DNA from: an uncultured Anaeroplasmataceae bacterium
Lineage (GTDB): Bacteria > Bacillota_I > Bacilli_A > Acholeplasmatales > Anaeroplasmataceae
DNA length: 64,000 nucleotides
Direction: 5' to 3'
NCBI GenBank assembly: GCA_934229785.1
Contig: CAKQEA010000006.1
Span: forward strand, 1 to 64,000
In this document: piece after piece, positions 7,053 to 15,445 of the stretch
Numbering within the stretch: the first letter of the stretch is position 1
Layout: the number at the start of each line of letters is the position of its first letter
Translations under genes and position numbers: made by a program
Notes under the pieces: generated by a model
Told to the model about the DNA's origin: nothing
Database searches by the model: none
What the model saw: the letters and a program-made list of their open reading frames with translations, nothing else

Positions 7053-9575
7053 TTATCTTCTTTTCTTTTTAAAGATTAATCTAACAATACCAAAGATTAA
7101 AACAATTGATAAAACTGCAGCAATAACTGAAATAATTATTTCTTTTGTTGACATTTGATTAAATTTAGAATCATCATTTGAATCAGTTACAAGTAAGCAC
7201 ATTTCTTGTACAGTTCCATCAGCTTTTGTAATAGTTAAATTATATTCTCCTGCTACAGGATTTTCTTCATCAAAATAATCAGATTCAACACTTGCTGTTG
7301 CAGCTTCTTCGTCAGTCAACTGACCTGTTTGTTTTAAGAAGTTAATAATATCACTTCTCTTATATACTTGTCCTGCTGCTGCAGTTATAGTATATTGAGA
7401 TACTGAAATTACTGGAACATCTTTATCCTCAACTAATAATGTTAATGTTTCTTTTGCAACATTTCCTGCTTTATCAGTTGCGGTAACCTCAAATGTATAT
7501 GTTCCTGGCTTATTTGTTTTAGATAAATAGCCATTAACATCCTTAATTGTTGGTGTAATTGTTCCATCAATTACATCTGTTGCCTTAACATACTCTAAGA
7601 TTTTTTCAAGTGTTAATGGTAACTGAGTTGTTGTCTTAATTTGCTTTGTTAAAACAATAACTGGCTTAATATCATCAATTACTTTAATTGTTACTGATGC
7701 TGATGCATTATTTCCTGCTGCATCTGTTGCCTTAACAATTACTGTATATGTTCCTGGCTTATTATAGCTTGCAGTATATGTATCACTTGTTATTGCAAGT
7801 GTTGGCGAAGCTGTTACATCATCTGATACTTTAAATAATGCTTTTAACTGAGCTTCAGTAAGCTTTGTTGTATATGTTTGACTTACTACAGCATTAATTG
7901 CGCTAATGGTTGGTGCTGTTGTATCTGTAACAGTTATTGTTACTGTTGCTTGTGCTGTATTTCCTGCTGCATCTGTTGCCTTTGCTGTAACTTGATAATT
8001 ACCAGGCTTCTTATAATTTGCCGTATAATTATCACTAACAATTGTAATTGTTGGTGATGTTGTTACATCATCAGTTGCAGTAAACAATGCTTTTAACTCT
8101 GCTTGAGATAAGCATGCACTATTTCCTGTTGTTTTATTTGTTCCACTAATTACTGGATTTGTAGTATCTTTAACTGTTACTACAAATGTTGTTTGTCCAA
8201 TATTTCCTGATGGATCAGTTACATTTGCAGTAATTGTATAATTACCAGGCTTTTTATAATTAGCTTTATAATCATCATATTCAAATTCAACATTTAAATT
8301 TGCTTTATTATAATAATTATCACTATATGTTAATTGCTTCAATAAATCAGCTTCAGTTAACATTGTACTATTTCCTGTAGTTAAAGATTTACCACTTACA
8401 CTAGGTGCTACTACATCAACTACATGAATAGTCTTTGTTACTGTTGCACTATTGCCAGATGTATCAGCAACCGTTGCCGTAATTGAATACTTTCCTACTG
8501 CAATTTTTCCATTTGTATCTAACTTATAAGTTATATCACTAAATTTAATCTTATCTGTTAAATCACCTTCAGTAGGGTCATTTGCTTTAAAGCATGACTT
8601 AATCTGATCTAGTGTTAATGGATTATCAACATTTACAACAATATCACCTGCTGAGATTGTTGGATAATCTCTATCATTCACTTTAACTCCATTAAAACAT
8701 AATTTTGTTTGACTTGAAGATGGAGTAAATAATGTTGTTAAAACTTCTTTCAAAGGATTTACATTATAACTAGATAATGCACCATCAGCAGTCCATTGAG
8801 GATAATCTTCTATTGAACTAGTAGCATTATTACCTAAAGCATTTGTGAATGATATACCAACTAATAATTCATCAAAATAATCAATACAATATGCCTTATA
8901 TGTTGTTGAATAACTATACTTAAATGCTGATACTAAATTACCATCACCTTCAAAATAAATATAACCATATGAACAATTATTAGCTTTATCATCTGCAACT
9001 AGCAAGCATAGACAATCATTATCACCTCCTGCTAAATAAATCATCTCACCAGTTAAATCTTTATTTAAACCAATTGCTTCCCTTTGAGAATCACTAATAT
9101 TTCCAGCATCAATATCACCGGTACCAAGAATCATTTCACCCAAACCTAAACTATTTTTTCTATTAGCCCAAGTAATGTACTCATATAATAAACTTGGTGC
9201 ATCATAAGTACCACATAAATCACGAATAGAACTAGATTGTGTAAGAATAGAAAAAGCAGGAATTTTAGAATAAGTTAGATATTTTTTTCCAATGCTGCTC
9301 ATTGCAAATACTAAATTATCTACTGACTTAATTTGGTAATCACCTGTAGAGGTTGTTTGTGTATCAGCCAAATCTAATGTAACAATTCCAGCATCTATAT
9401 TATCTACATTTGCTAGTTTTGTTTGTTCAGCTTTAAAGTCTTTTACTTCCTTATAATCCTTTTCATCTACTATTGCAGCTGTTCCTACAATTCCACCAAG
9501 CATTAATGAACTTACTGCACCAACCTTTAATGCTCTACTTAATTTTTTATTTTTCATTCTATATTTTTTTACCAT
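7053..9575 (-). CDS. Exported surface protein with Ig-like repeats, adhesin (pIII)-like, 840 aa
   Basis: A basic N terminus with a hydrophobic segment (about 15-35) acts as signal or anchor. A unique domain follows to about residue 305, with Cys pairs such as NDCLCLL. About six tandem Ig-like domains of the DUF5011/HYR type come next (about 305-795), each with the signature KPGxYTxTxxATDxxGN. The protein ends with a membrane helix (about 811-833) and the tail KKKRR. A large extracellular part tethered by one C-terminal helix is the layout of filamentous-phage pIII receptor-binding proteins and also of ordinary surface proteins. It stands directly before the Zot-like gene, as pIII-type genes do before gI/zot. 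The start is uncertain: the Met at residue 7 is also possible. Confidence 0.7.
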   Translation of the reverse strand: MVKKYRMKNKKLSRALKVGAVSSLMLGGIVGTAAIVDEKDYKEVKDFKAEQTKLANVDNIDAGIVTLDLADTQTTSTGDYQIKSVDNLVFAMSSIGKKYLTYSKIPAFSILTQSSSIRDLCGTYDAPSLLYEYITWANRKNSLGLGEMILGTGDIDAGNISDSQREAIGLNKDLTGEMIYLAGGDNDCLCLLVADDKANNCSYGYIYFEGDGNLVSAFKYSYSTTYKAYCIDYFDELLVGISFTNALGNNATSSIEDYPQWTADGALSSYNVNPLKEVLTTLFTPSSSQTKLCFNGVKVNDRDYPTISAGDIVVNVDNPLTLDQIKSCFKANDPTEGDLTDKIKFSDITYKLDTNGKIAVGKYSITATVADTSGNSATVTKTIHVVDVVAPSVSGKSLTTGNSTMLTEADLLKQLTYSDNYYNKANLNVEFEYDDYKANYKKPGNYTITANVTDPSGNIGQTTFVVTVKDTTNPVISGTNKTTGNSACLSQAELKALFTATDDVTTSPTITIVSDNYTANYKKPGNYQVTAKATDAAGNTAQATVTITVTDTTAPTISAINAVVSQTYTTKLTEAQLKALFKVSDDVTASPTLAITSDTYTASYNKPGTYTVIVKATDAAGNNASASVTIKVIDDIKPVIVLTKQIKTTTQLPLTLEKILEYVKATDVIDGTITPTIKDVNGYLSKTNKPGTYTFEVTATDKAGNVAKETLTLLVEDKDVPVISVSQYTITAAAGQVYKRSDIINFLKQTGQLTDEEAATASVESDYFDEENPVAGEYNLTITKADGTVQEMCLLVTDSNDDSKFNQMSTKEIIISVIAAVLSIVLIFGIVRLIFKKKRR

Positions 9576-9581
9576 CCTTTT

Positions 9582-11246
9582 TTAATAATATCCTAAAATT
9601 AACTCAGGAACTTCTTTTAAATAGTCAACAGCAACACAAGTTAATTCAAAACCATATGTACTAACTTTTCCTGACTGATAAAAATTCTTTATTTTTTTAC
9701 CAACAACAAAATCAGTATAATCAAATGAAGTAATACCATATAAATGCTTTGTTGTATCATACTCTTTACATCTTGTTTTTAAAGAACTAGGATAACGCTC
9801 ACTAATACTATCTTTAATATGATATCCATCATCAGATACAACAGAGACATAACTATAATCAAATACTGGTTTCTTCATTTTCTTACCATTTATATCTGTA
9901 ATATATTCATATTTAAATCGTGAGGATAATGCAGTTAATGATGATGGATTATATATATCTTTTTCATTAAATGTAATTTCATCACATGTTGCTGTAAATA
10001 CTTCAGCATATACATTTTTATTATTTAATATATATAATGACAATTCTTCTAACTCGGTATCAGCATTACCTATTTCACTAATTTTTAATTTATAAATTAG
10101 CATAAATTCTAATACTTCATTTGTTTCAGTTCCTTTAATTCCAAATGATTGAACTAAGTAATAATTTTTAAAATCATAAATTGGATAATTGTTATCATCA
10201 TAGCTTGTTACATCACCAAAAGATAAATAATTAGGTGTAATACTATTTTGCCTAAAATATCTATACAATTTTATAATTGGATTATCACTTATATATGTTC
10301 CATTGGTAGATAATCCATATGTTTTACCAACTGTATATTCAAGATCATTATTAACAAGTCTTAATACATTTGTTTCACGATTTGTATAATAATCTTTATC
10401 ATAATAAAATTTTGTTGTTTCAGGCTTTATTACATCAATTGCAGTTTCATCAAAAAATGAATTATAACATAATGCTGGATATATATCATTTTTTACATAT
10501 GATCTTCGTTCAACATAGTCATCATACATACCAGTAGTTTTTACATATGCATCATTTAATATAAAATAGGATTCACCTTTATCAATGTCATCATCTAACC
10601 CATCAATGTTAAATGGTATAGAATCATTTTTTATATCAACTACTGCTGACATACCACTTGATGTAATATCGAATAAATCAATATATTTATTATTTTTTAA
10701 ATCAGTCATTAAATCAACATCAATGCTTGTTATTGTTACTACAGGCTTAAATGTTGATGTTCTTTCTGCAGTAGTTTTTGTATAAACATAAAATTCAAAT
10801 GATTCAGTTGACTGAGCTACACTTGTTTTAAAACTATATCTTAATGGAACATACGAATTATTATTTTCAGTTGTTTTTCTATAAGAGTAAACATCAAACG
10901 ATTTTAAATCATATCTTGATAACGTTGCCAGGTCATAAGCTCCAAATGTTATAAAATCCGATATTGTTTTAAAATTAGATGAATACATAAATGAATTGAC
11001 ATTATCAGTATTTACTTTTAATTTAAATGTTCCACTATCATTTGACTTAGCTATATTTGTATTATCATTTTCAAATATATTTTTTAAAAATTCTAATGGT
11101 TTAAAATTATAATCAGTTTTATCATTAGGTTTATCATTAGGTTTATCAGGATCATCTGAATTATTTATTAAAGCTAATACAAATGCAATTCCACCTAATA
11201 AGACTACAAGAAGCAATAATAGTTTTACTAATTTTTTAGTTTTCAT
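9582..11246 (-). CDS. Signal-anchored extracellular protein, 554 aa
   Basis: A single N-terminal membrane anchor (about 7-27, LVKLLLLLVVLLGGIAFVLAL) is followed by a DKPND repeat linker and a 500-residue beta-rich, Tyr/Asn/Asp-rich exterior domain without a recognised motif. AAGGGGG precedes the start. It overlaps the 317-aa gene by 4 nt (ATGA) and is followed closely by the 840-aa gene, so all three are translated as a unit. Given the module it may be a virion minor coat or assembly protein; this is inference from position. Confidence 0.65.
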   Translation of the reverse strand: MKTKKLVKLLLLLVVLLGGIAFVLALINNSDDPDKPNDKPNDKTDYNFKPLEFLKNIFENDNTNIAKSNDSGTFKLKVNTDNVNSFMYSSNFKTISDFITFGAYDLATLSRYDLKSFDVYSYRKTTENNNSYVPLRYSFKTSVAQSTESFEFYVYTKTTAERTSTFKPVVTITSIDVDLMTDLKNNKYIDLFDITSSGMSAVVDIKNDSIPFNIDGLDDDIDKGESYFILNDAYVKTTGMYDDYVERRSYVKNDIYPALCYNSFFDETAIDVIKPETTKFYYDKDYYTNRETNVLRLVNNDLEYTVGKTYGLSTNGTYISDNPIIKLYRYFRQNSITPNYLSFGDVTSYDDNNYPIYDFKNYYLVQSFGIKGTETNEVLEFMLIYKLKISEIGNADTELEELSLYILNNKNVYAEVFTATCDEITFNEKDIYNPSSLTALSSRFKYEYITDINGKKMKKPVFDYSYVSVVSDDGYHIKDSISERYPSSLKTRCKEYDTTKHLYGITSFDYTDFVVGKKIKNFYQSGKVSTYGFELTCVAVDYLKEVPELILGYY

Positions 11247-12196
11247 TTTATTGCCCCCTTAATTAATCTATATAACCATTTAAAGAACTTAACCAAATAC
11301 AATAATACAATTAATCCAGCAACAACCTCAGCAACAATTACTAATGTTTTTAATACTGTATTTAATTTATCAATACCTGTATTAATATCACCAATTCCAG
11401 GAATATCAGGCAATGGAACTATTTTATCAACATGTTCACCACCATTTTGATCATCTGGAGTAATTATTGGAGTTGTTGTTATTTTACCATCATCTGATTT
11501 TGTAATAGTTGATGGAATACCATTTTCATTTAAAGTACAATTATCTAATAAATTACCATCAACATCAAAAATACCTATTAAATTACCATTATCGTCATAC
11601 ATAGGATGCTCACCATCTGGAAAAAATGAAATTGCTGCATCTTTACCAGTAACAGGATCTTTATAATATGCATACAATATAACTGAATCACTTACATAAA
11701 AATTAAAAAACCATACATAATCAATTGTTACATCTTCATATTTACTATCAGTAAATTTCTTATGAAAAAGAACATTGTCACCATTAACAGCTTTACTTAG
11801 CTGTCCTTCTTTTGAAAACATATTTGAAAAGCTAATATGATAATTATTTGTATATTTTTCAACATCCTTTATTACATGATAATTCTCACCACCAATAAAA
11901 TAGGTCATTTCAATTTTTGTAACATTATCCAAATGTTTACCATTTTCATCAACCAATGATATATATAAATATGTTTTATCAACACCCATACCCAAAAACT
12001 TTTTTTGTCTATTAATATAATATTTTACTTTACCAATTGACCAATTAGTATTATATATACCTTTGTCAGTATCACTTACAGATGCTGCACTTACATTTAC
12101 TTGGCCTGCAAAACATATAAATGTTACAAGTGCAAGCAATAGAACTGACAACATTACTATCAGCTTCTTACTTAACATTTTTATTTTTAGAACCAT
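11243..12196 (-). CDS. Exported protein with coat-like C-terminal helix, 317 aa
   Basis: The N terminus is a signal peptide (about 1-37, ending NVSAA). The mature part is mostly beta, followed by a Pro/Asp linker. The last 45 residues form an amphipathic stretch, a membrane helix (VVAGLIVLLYLVKFF) and a short basic tail (KWLYRLIKGAIK). This C-terminal layout resembles the mature major coat protein pVIII of filamentous phage, though the protein is far larger. AAAGGGGG precedes the start. It is first of the three membrane-protein genes before the Zot-like ATPase. Confidence 0.65.
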   Translation of the reverse strand: MVLKIKMLSKKLIVMLSVLLLALVTFICFAGQVNVSAASVSDTDKGIYNTNWSIGKVKYYINRQKKFLGMGVDKTYLYISLVDENGKHLDNVTKIEMTYFIGGENYHVIKDVEKYTNNYHISFSNMFSKEGQLSKAVNGDNVLFHKKFTDSKYEDVTIDYVWFFNFYVSDSVILYAYYKDPVTGKDAAISFFPDGEHPMYDDNGNLIGIFDVDGNLLDNCTLNENGIPSTITKSDDGKITTTPIITPDDQNGGEHVDKIVPLPDIPGIGDINTGIDKLNTVLKTLVIVAEVVAGLIVLLYLVKFFKWLYRLIKGAIK

Positions 12197-12223
12197 ATTT
12201 TTCCCCCTTTCTAAAAATAATTA

Positions 12224-12251
12224 TTGAATATATTTTTTATTATGATAAAAT
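12224..12251 (+). promoter_or_regulatory. Possible rightward promoter inside the operon
   Basis: TTGAAT (12224-12229), 16-nt spacer, TAAAAT (12246-12251), pointing against the operon into the structured stretch 12258-12340. Confidence 0.4.
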
Positions 12252-12257
12252 ATTTGT

Positions 12258-12340
12258 GAGATGATTTTAGGGTTGTTGGAAACAGCGTACTCGTTGGCTA
12301 AGAACGAATTAAGTTTCGGGTCGCCGATCACCTCTTTTTT
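12258..12340 (+). ncRNA. Candidate structured small RNA or origin element
   Basis: An 80-nt stretch of higher GC than its surroundings. Its ends pair (GAGATGAT with ATCACCTC, one mismatch); inside are TCGTT/AACGA, CGAA/TTCG and GGTC/GATC stems, and it ends in CTCTTTTTTT. A possible promoter precedes it and a palindromic terminator (12343-12367) follows. On the minus strand it lies in the leader between the 95-aa gene and the 317-aa gene. A Rep nicking site with local secondary structure would look similar. A 36-codon GTG frame on the minus strand (12337 down) was considered and not called. Confidence 0.35.
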
Positions 12341-12342
12341 TA

Positions 12343-12367
12343 TAGTCAGTCAACTGACTATTTTTTT
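12343..12367 (+). terminator. Palindrome copy 2 acting as terminator
   Basis: TAGTCAG-TCAA-CTGACTA followed by T7 on the plus strand. The same bases supply the TAG stop codon of the minus-strand gene at 12358. It belongs to the dispersed AGTCAGTYAACTGACT family. Confidence 0.6.
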
Positions 12368-12645
12368 ATTTTATTTTTATCACTATCAATCATAAACCAT
12401 CCTTTAAGCTTTGCGCCAAATCTACTTCTATTTGATTTTTCTGTATATGGTCTAATATAAGCTTTTGATTTATCTTTAGGATTAGGATTATGATCTAAAG
12501 GAATATTTTTCTTACCATCCGTAATATCTGAATGAGTTAAACCAACAAAAAAATAATCTTCCTTTTCTTTAGCATAGATATATGCAGGATGACCTCTATG
12601 CTCTTTATCATTTAGTTTCCTAAATTCACTTGTTTTCTTTCCTAT
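12358..12645 (-). CDS. Hypothetical ~95-aa protein with apparent non-AUG start
   Basis: A clear coding frame with no ATG, GTG or TTG at its 5' end. The best start is ATA at 12645, 8 nt after AGGAAGAGGG, or another near-cognate codon overlapping the upstream gene. The protein has the look of a conserved mobile-element protein: HRGHPAYIYAKEKEDYFFVG, GLTHSDITDG, NIPLDHNPNPKD, and YIRPY followed by RSRFGAKLKGW. It overlaps the end of the 62-aa gene, so coupled re-initiation is plausible. Its stop codon is formed by the dispersed palindrome. A sequencing error or a frameshift joining it to the upstream gene is an alternative. Confidence 0.55.
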   Translation of the reverse strand: MGKKTSEFRKLNDKEHRGHPAYIYAKEKEDYFFVGLTHSDITDGKKNIPLDHNPNPKDKSKAYIRPYTEKSNRSRFGAKLKGWFMIDSDKNKIKK

Positions 12646-12647
12646 AT

Positions 12648-12836
12648 TTATTCCCTCTTCCTTTTTAATTTCTTTCTATATTCTTTAATATCATCAACAA
12701 GGAAGTCGAAATTGCCAGTATAAATATTAATTAAAGTTGAACCTATTAAATTTATTTCTTCTTGTGTAAAATCATAACAATTTATAAATTTAACTAATTC
12801 TTCTTTGGTATGATGTTCTATGCTATTGTTTGCCAT
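12648..12836 (-). CDS. Hypothetical 62-aa protein
   Basis: The start at 12836 follows AAAAGGAAG by 9 nt; an in-frame ATG at 12845 would place the site at zero distance. It overlaps the end of the 451-aa gene. The protein is helical (EELVKFINCYDFTQEEINLIG), with a basic tail KKLKRKRE, and its family is unknown. Confidence 0.6.
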   Translation of the reverse strand: MANNSIEHHTKEELVKFINCYDFTQEEINLIGSTLINIYTGNFDFLVDDIKEYRKKLKRKRE

Positions 12837-14178
12837 CTTGAACATCTTCCTTTTGACTTTTTAATATATCAATTATTACTTCAGGTTTAATTTTTAAATA
12901 ACATTTAGATAATATATCATTTGTTAATTGATAAACATTACTAAATAAAAATGTAACATCATTGTAATTAGTTAGTCTTATAAAATACCCATATATCATT
13001 ACATAAACAGATGAATTTTGATATGAATAATCATTATATTTTGGATAAGGCTCAACATAAAATACTGTTGAATCTTCAACCTTTTTTAATTCAAAAATTT
13101 TTTTATAAATTTTAATTTTTTCTTTAAAAAAATCGAATTGATTAAAAATATCTTTAACATCACGATAACAATATACTCCAGGTTCTTTAAATGATTGATA
13201 AAATAGATCAGACAATTCTTTATTTTTTTCATCAATCTTTTTATTTTTTTCCTTAGAAGCTATTTCATCTTTATCATACTTATTACAATATTCAATATGA
13301 TAAACATATTTATTAAAGAAAGCATACATTGATTTATAATCATAAAAATCAGTAAATGCTGCTCTTGTATATTGATAATATGGTGATTTATATGGAGCTT
13401 CTAAAACAAATGATGTTTTTAACTCATTATCACTTGCAAATGATAATTCAGCAGTAAATGTTATTGGAAATTTCTTAAACTCTTTAAATTTAATGATATA
13501 TTCCAAATGAAATTTAAATGGATTTAATATTGTTGATTCATCAACTCTATTAAATGTTACATCACTACCCATAAACATATTAAATATCTTAGATGAATCA
13601 TTATTAGATTTTGTTTCATAATTATCTTCATCAACATCATCATCATCTTCTTCATCATCAGGAACTAGATTATATGGATCAGTTAGATAATTTTTTAATA
13701 ATGATTCACATTTATTAATAAATTCAGTTTCATTTTGACCTAGCCATTCATCTAAACTAAGTTGTTTTTTTGATTCTCTAATTTCTTTAATTGTCATGTC
13801 TTTTGTAAAGATTGCTAGTTGTTCATTTGCTACTGGTACTAATTCAACAAGTTGAGTGTATTTAAAATCCTTAAACTCTTCTTTTAAAGCTGGATAACCA
13901 TATTTATCAGGTTCTTCACAAAACTTAGTTACAACACCAATCATATTTTTTACTGATGTTGAACCTAAGCCAAAATGCTCAGATGCAAATTCATATACAT
14001 CTTTATAACCAATATCAGCAAAGCTTATATCTTGTTTCATTTTATATAAATAAAAGCCTACTTTGATATAGCTCATGCTTACACTATTTAATTCTTCAGC
14101 TAAAGAACTACAATATGTTTCTAATTTTGATTTTTGATTAATTAATTCAAACGCTTCTTGATTTGTTATTACATTCAT
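12823..14178 (-). CDS. Partition/replication-type DNA-binding protein, 451 aa
   Basis: The N-terminal 150 residues resemble DUF3102/ParB-like helix-turn-helix regions: SYIKVGFYLYKMKQDISFAD, then YKDVYEFASEHFGLGSTSVKN with a helix-turn-helix-like pattern, and TKDMTIKEIRESKKQLSLDEW. A very acidic stretch (DDEEDDDDVDED, about 173-186) separates this from a 260-residue C-terminal domain rich in aromatic and Lys residues with no recognised family. AAGGGGAT precedes the start. It comes before the secreted-protein module in the operon, so a role in replication, copy number or segregation of the element is reasonable but unproven. Confidence 0.55.
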   Translation of the reverse strand: MNVITNQEAFELINQKSKLETYCSSLAEELNSVSMSYIKVGFYLYKMKQDISFADIGYKDVYEFASEHFGLGSTSVKNMIGVVTKFCEEPDKYGYPALKEEFKDFKYTQLVELVPVANEQLAIFTKDMTIKEIRESKKQLSLDEWLGQNETEFINKCESLLKNYLTDPYNLVPDDEEDDDDVDEDNYETKSNNDSSKIFNMFMGSDVTFNRVDESTILNPFKFHLEYIIKFKEFKKFPITFTAELSFASDNELKTSFVLEAPYKSPYYQYTRAAFTDFYDYKSMYAFFNKYVYHIEYCNKYDKDEIASKEKNKKIDEKNKELSDLFYQSFKEPGVYCYRDVKDIFNQFDFFKEKIKIYKKIFELKKVEDSTVFYVEPYPKYNDYSYQNSSVYVMIYGYFIRLTNYNDVTFLFSNVYQLTNDILSKCYLKIKPEVIIDILKSQKEDVQDGKQ

Positions 14179-14245
14179 AATTTATTATCCCCTTTTCTTT
14201 ATTTAAGAAATATAGGGAAGCTTGTAACTTCCCTATATACTAAGC

Positions 14246-14803
14246 TTATAAAATCTCTATTTCTGAAATTGATTCTTCATCAAGATTTAATTTCTTTTCC
14301 AAAATGATATTGAAGCATTTTGCTTCATCACTCATAGCATCAAAGAAAATTCTTGTATATGAATATGGTAAGAATAAAGATTTAACCACTTTGTCAGCGA
14401 TAATAATTCTAACTAGAACATAAGGATTATCATTTTTATTAAGACCATAACTAAATTGAGTCTTAACATAAACCTTATTAGACACATTTGGAGTAAGGCT
14501 ATCAAAGAAATTACCTTTGAAATAATTTATTTGCTGAACATCTTCATCAGATAGATTTATTGTTAATGTTAATGATCTACCTAATGCATTTTTTAATACT
14601 AATGCTAAAGAAAAATAAAAATTATTTCTTCCTTTAGTCTTAGTTACTAACCATGGTAATACCTGGTATTTATAAGTAGTTACTTCTCCTGATTTAAAAT
14701 CAGTAAACTTTACTTCTTCAATTTTTGCTGTTTTTTCAACTTTTGAGTTGTTGGCAACAACTACCTCATCAATTTTATTAAAATCTAACACGACACAACA
14801 CAC
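14246..14803 (-). CDS. Hypothetical 185-aa beta-rich protein, possibly ssDNA-binding
   Basis: Predicted beta-strand content is high (KFTDFKSGEVTTYKYQVLPW, NFYFSLALVLKNALGRSLTL), with an acidic C-terminal tail (DEESISEIEIL). An OB-like core plus acidic tail and its place among replication-type genes recall phage single-strand-binding proteins; no diagnostic motif proves it. The start is GTG at 14803 with AAAGGA close by, or GTG at 14791. The palindrome at 14843 lies just upstream. Confidence 0.5.
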   Translation of the reverse strand: MCCVVLDFNKIDEVVVANNSKVEKTAKIEEVKFTDFKSGEVTTYKYQVLPWLVTKTKGRNNFYFSLALVLKNALGRSLTLTINLSDEDVQQINYFKGNFFDSLTPNVSNKVYVKTQFSYGLNKNDNPYVLVRIIIADKVVKSLFLPYSYTRIFFDAMSDEAKCFNIILEKKLNLDEESISEIEIL

Positions 14804-14842
14804 TTATCCTTTTCTTAATTATTTTTTTACTTACATTTTTTT

Positions 14843-14858
14843 AGTCAGTTAACTGACT
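14843..14858. repeat. Dispersed palindrome, copy 3
   Basis: AGTCAGTTAACTGACT, identical to the copy at 2746, located 3 nt after the stop codon of the 99-aa gene and upstream of the 185-aa gene. No T tract follows in the operon direction, so termination is unlikely here. Confidence 0.8.
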
Positions 14859-14861
14859 CAA

Positions 14862-15161
14862 TTAAATTTTAAAATCTCTTGCTTTTGCAGCTCTATTTGT
14901 TGGTAACTTGCTTTTAGTTTTTGCTGCTGCAGTTGATTCGCTTACGCCATCTACATATCCACTACGATATGACAACTGAGTATTGCTAAGATTTTTATAG
15001 CACATTTCTCCAGTATATGGATCTTGCTGATATACAGGGTTTCCATGTTTATCAAGTGCTACTTTTCTATGCAATTCTTTTGCATATTTCTTACGCTTAT
15101 TGTTTACAGCTCCACCATAAACAGGATTACCCTTTTTAATATGGTTCTTTAGTCTTGACAT
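14862..15161 (-). CDS. Hypothetical basic 99-aa protein
   Basis: GAAAGGAG lies 11 nt before the start. The protein is strongly basic (SRLKNHIKKGNPVYGG, NNKRKKYAKELHRK) and contains two matching NPVY segments. Its C terminus is Lys/Arg/Ala rich (KSKLPTNRAAKARDFKI), suggesting nucleic-acid binding. No family is recognised. The ncRNA at 15314-15414 is transcribed from the opposite strand just upstream of it and could affect its message. Confidence 0.6.
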   Translation of the reverse strand: MSRLKNHIKKGNPVYGGAVNNKRKKYAKELHRKVALDKHGNPVYQQDPYTGEMCYKNLSNTQLSYRSGYVDGVSESTAAAKTKSKLPTNRAAKARDFKI

Positions 15162-15278
15162 ATTTTCTTTTCTCCTTTCATCAATATTAGATTAGACATA
15201 AATAACATAACTAACTTTTATTAATTTGTTAGCCAGGATCTCTCCATACCTTAAACAATTTAAATCACCTACTTTATA

Positions 15279-15307
15279 TTGATTTTTTTGTTAAACTAGC
15301 ATATAAT
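15279..15307 (+). promoter_or_regulatory. Strong promoter of an antisense small RNA
   Basis: TTGATT (15279-15284), 17-nt spacer, TATAAT (15302-15307), on the strand opposite to the operon, followed about 80 nt later by an intrinsic terminator. Confidence 0.75.
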
Positions 15308-15313
15308 ACAAGT

Positions 15314-15414
15314 AACAGAGATACATTTTATATCTCGCCCATCCTTCTCTATGGATTGGAGAAAAAGTCCGATAAATACTTTTTTGTAAGCACTCGTTTG
15401 AGTGCTATTTTTTA
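15314..15414 (+). ncRNA. Candidate ~100-nt regulatory RNA (ctRNA-like)
   Basis: It has its own consensus promoter and a perfect terminator, and no coding frame. Inside, GAGATA pairs with TATCTC, and CCATCC/GGATTGG and TTCTC/GGAGA compete for overlapping bases. It is transcribed against the leader of the 99-aa gene in the long operon. Rep_trans replicons of the pT181 group are controlled by such counter-transcript RNAs, so copy-number control of the operon is a reasonable guess; other targets are possible. Confidence 0.6.
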
Positions 15415-15415
15415 T
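15389..15415 (+). terminator. Terminator of the antisense small RNA
   Basis: AGCACTC-GTTT-GAGTGCT, 7 bp perfect, followed by ATTTTTTATTTT. It is backed up by the palindromic terminator at 15446. Confidence 0.85.
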
Positions 15416-15445
15416 TTTATTTTTCTCCAAATTGAATTACCCCTT

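Noticed and set aside
3341..12196. Conjugative (ICE) transfer module
   Set aside because: Rep_trans proteins can be relaxases, but no VirB4, coupling protein, VirB6/8-like or lytic transglycosylase gene is visible, and the ATPase fits Zot/pI motifs better.
12228..12338. 36-codon GTG frame on the minus strand through the structured stretch
   Set aside because: It has an AGAGG-like site, but codon use is unlike neighbouring genes and the sequence is better explained by RNA or DNA structure.
12258..12340. Hammerhead ribozyme
   Set aside because: A GAAAC is present on the minus strand, but the conserved CUGANGA core is not.
15161..15300. Tiny minus-strand frames (9-11 codons) opposite the small RNA
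   Set aside because: Weak or absent ribosome sites and no conserved feature; too short to support.
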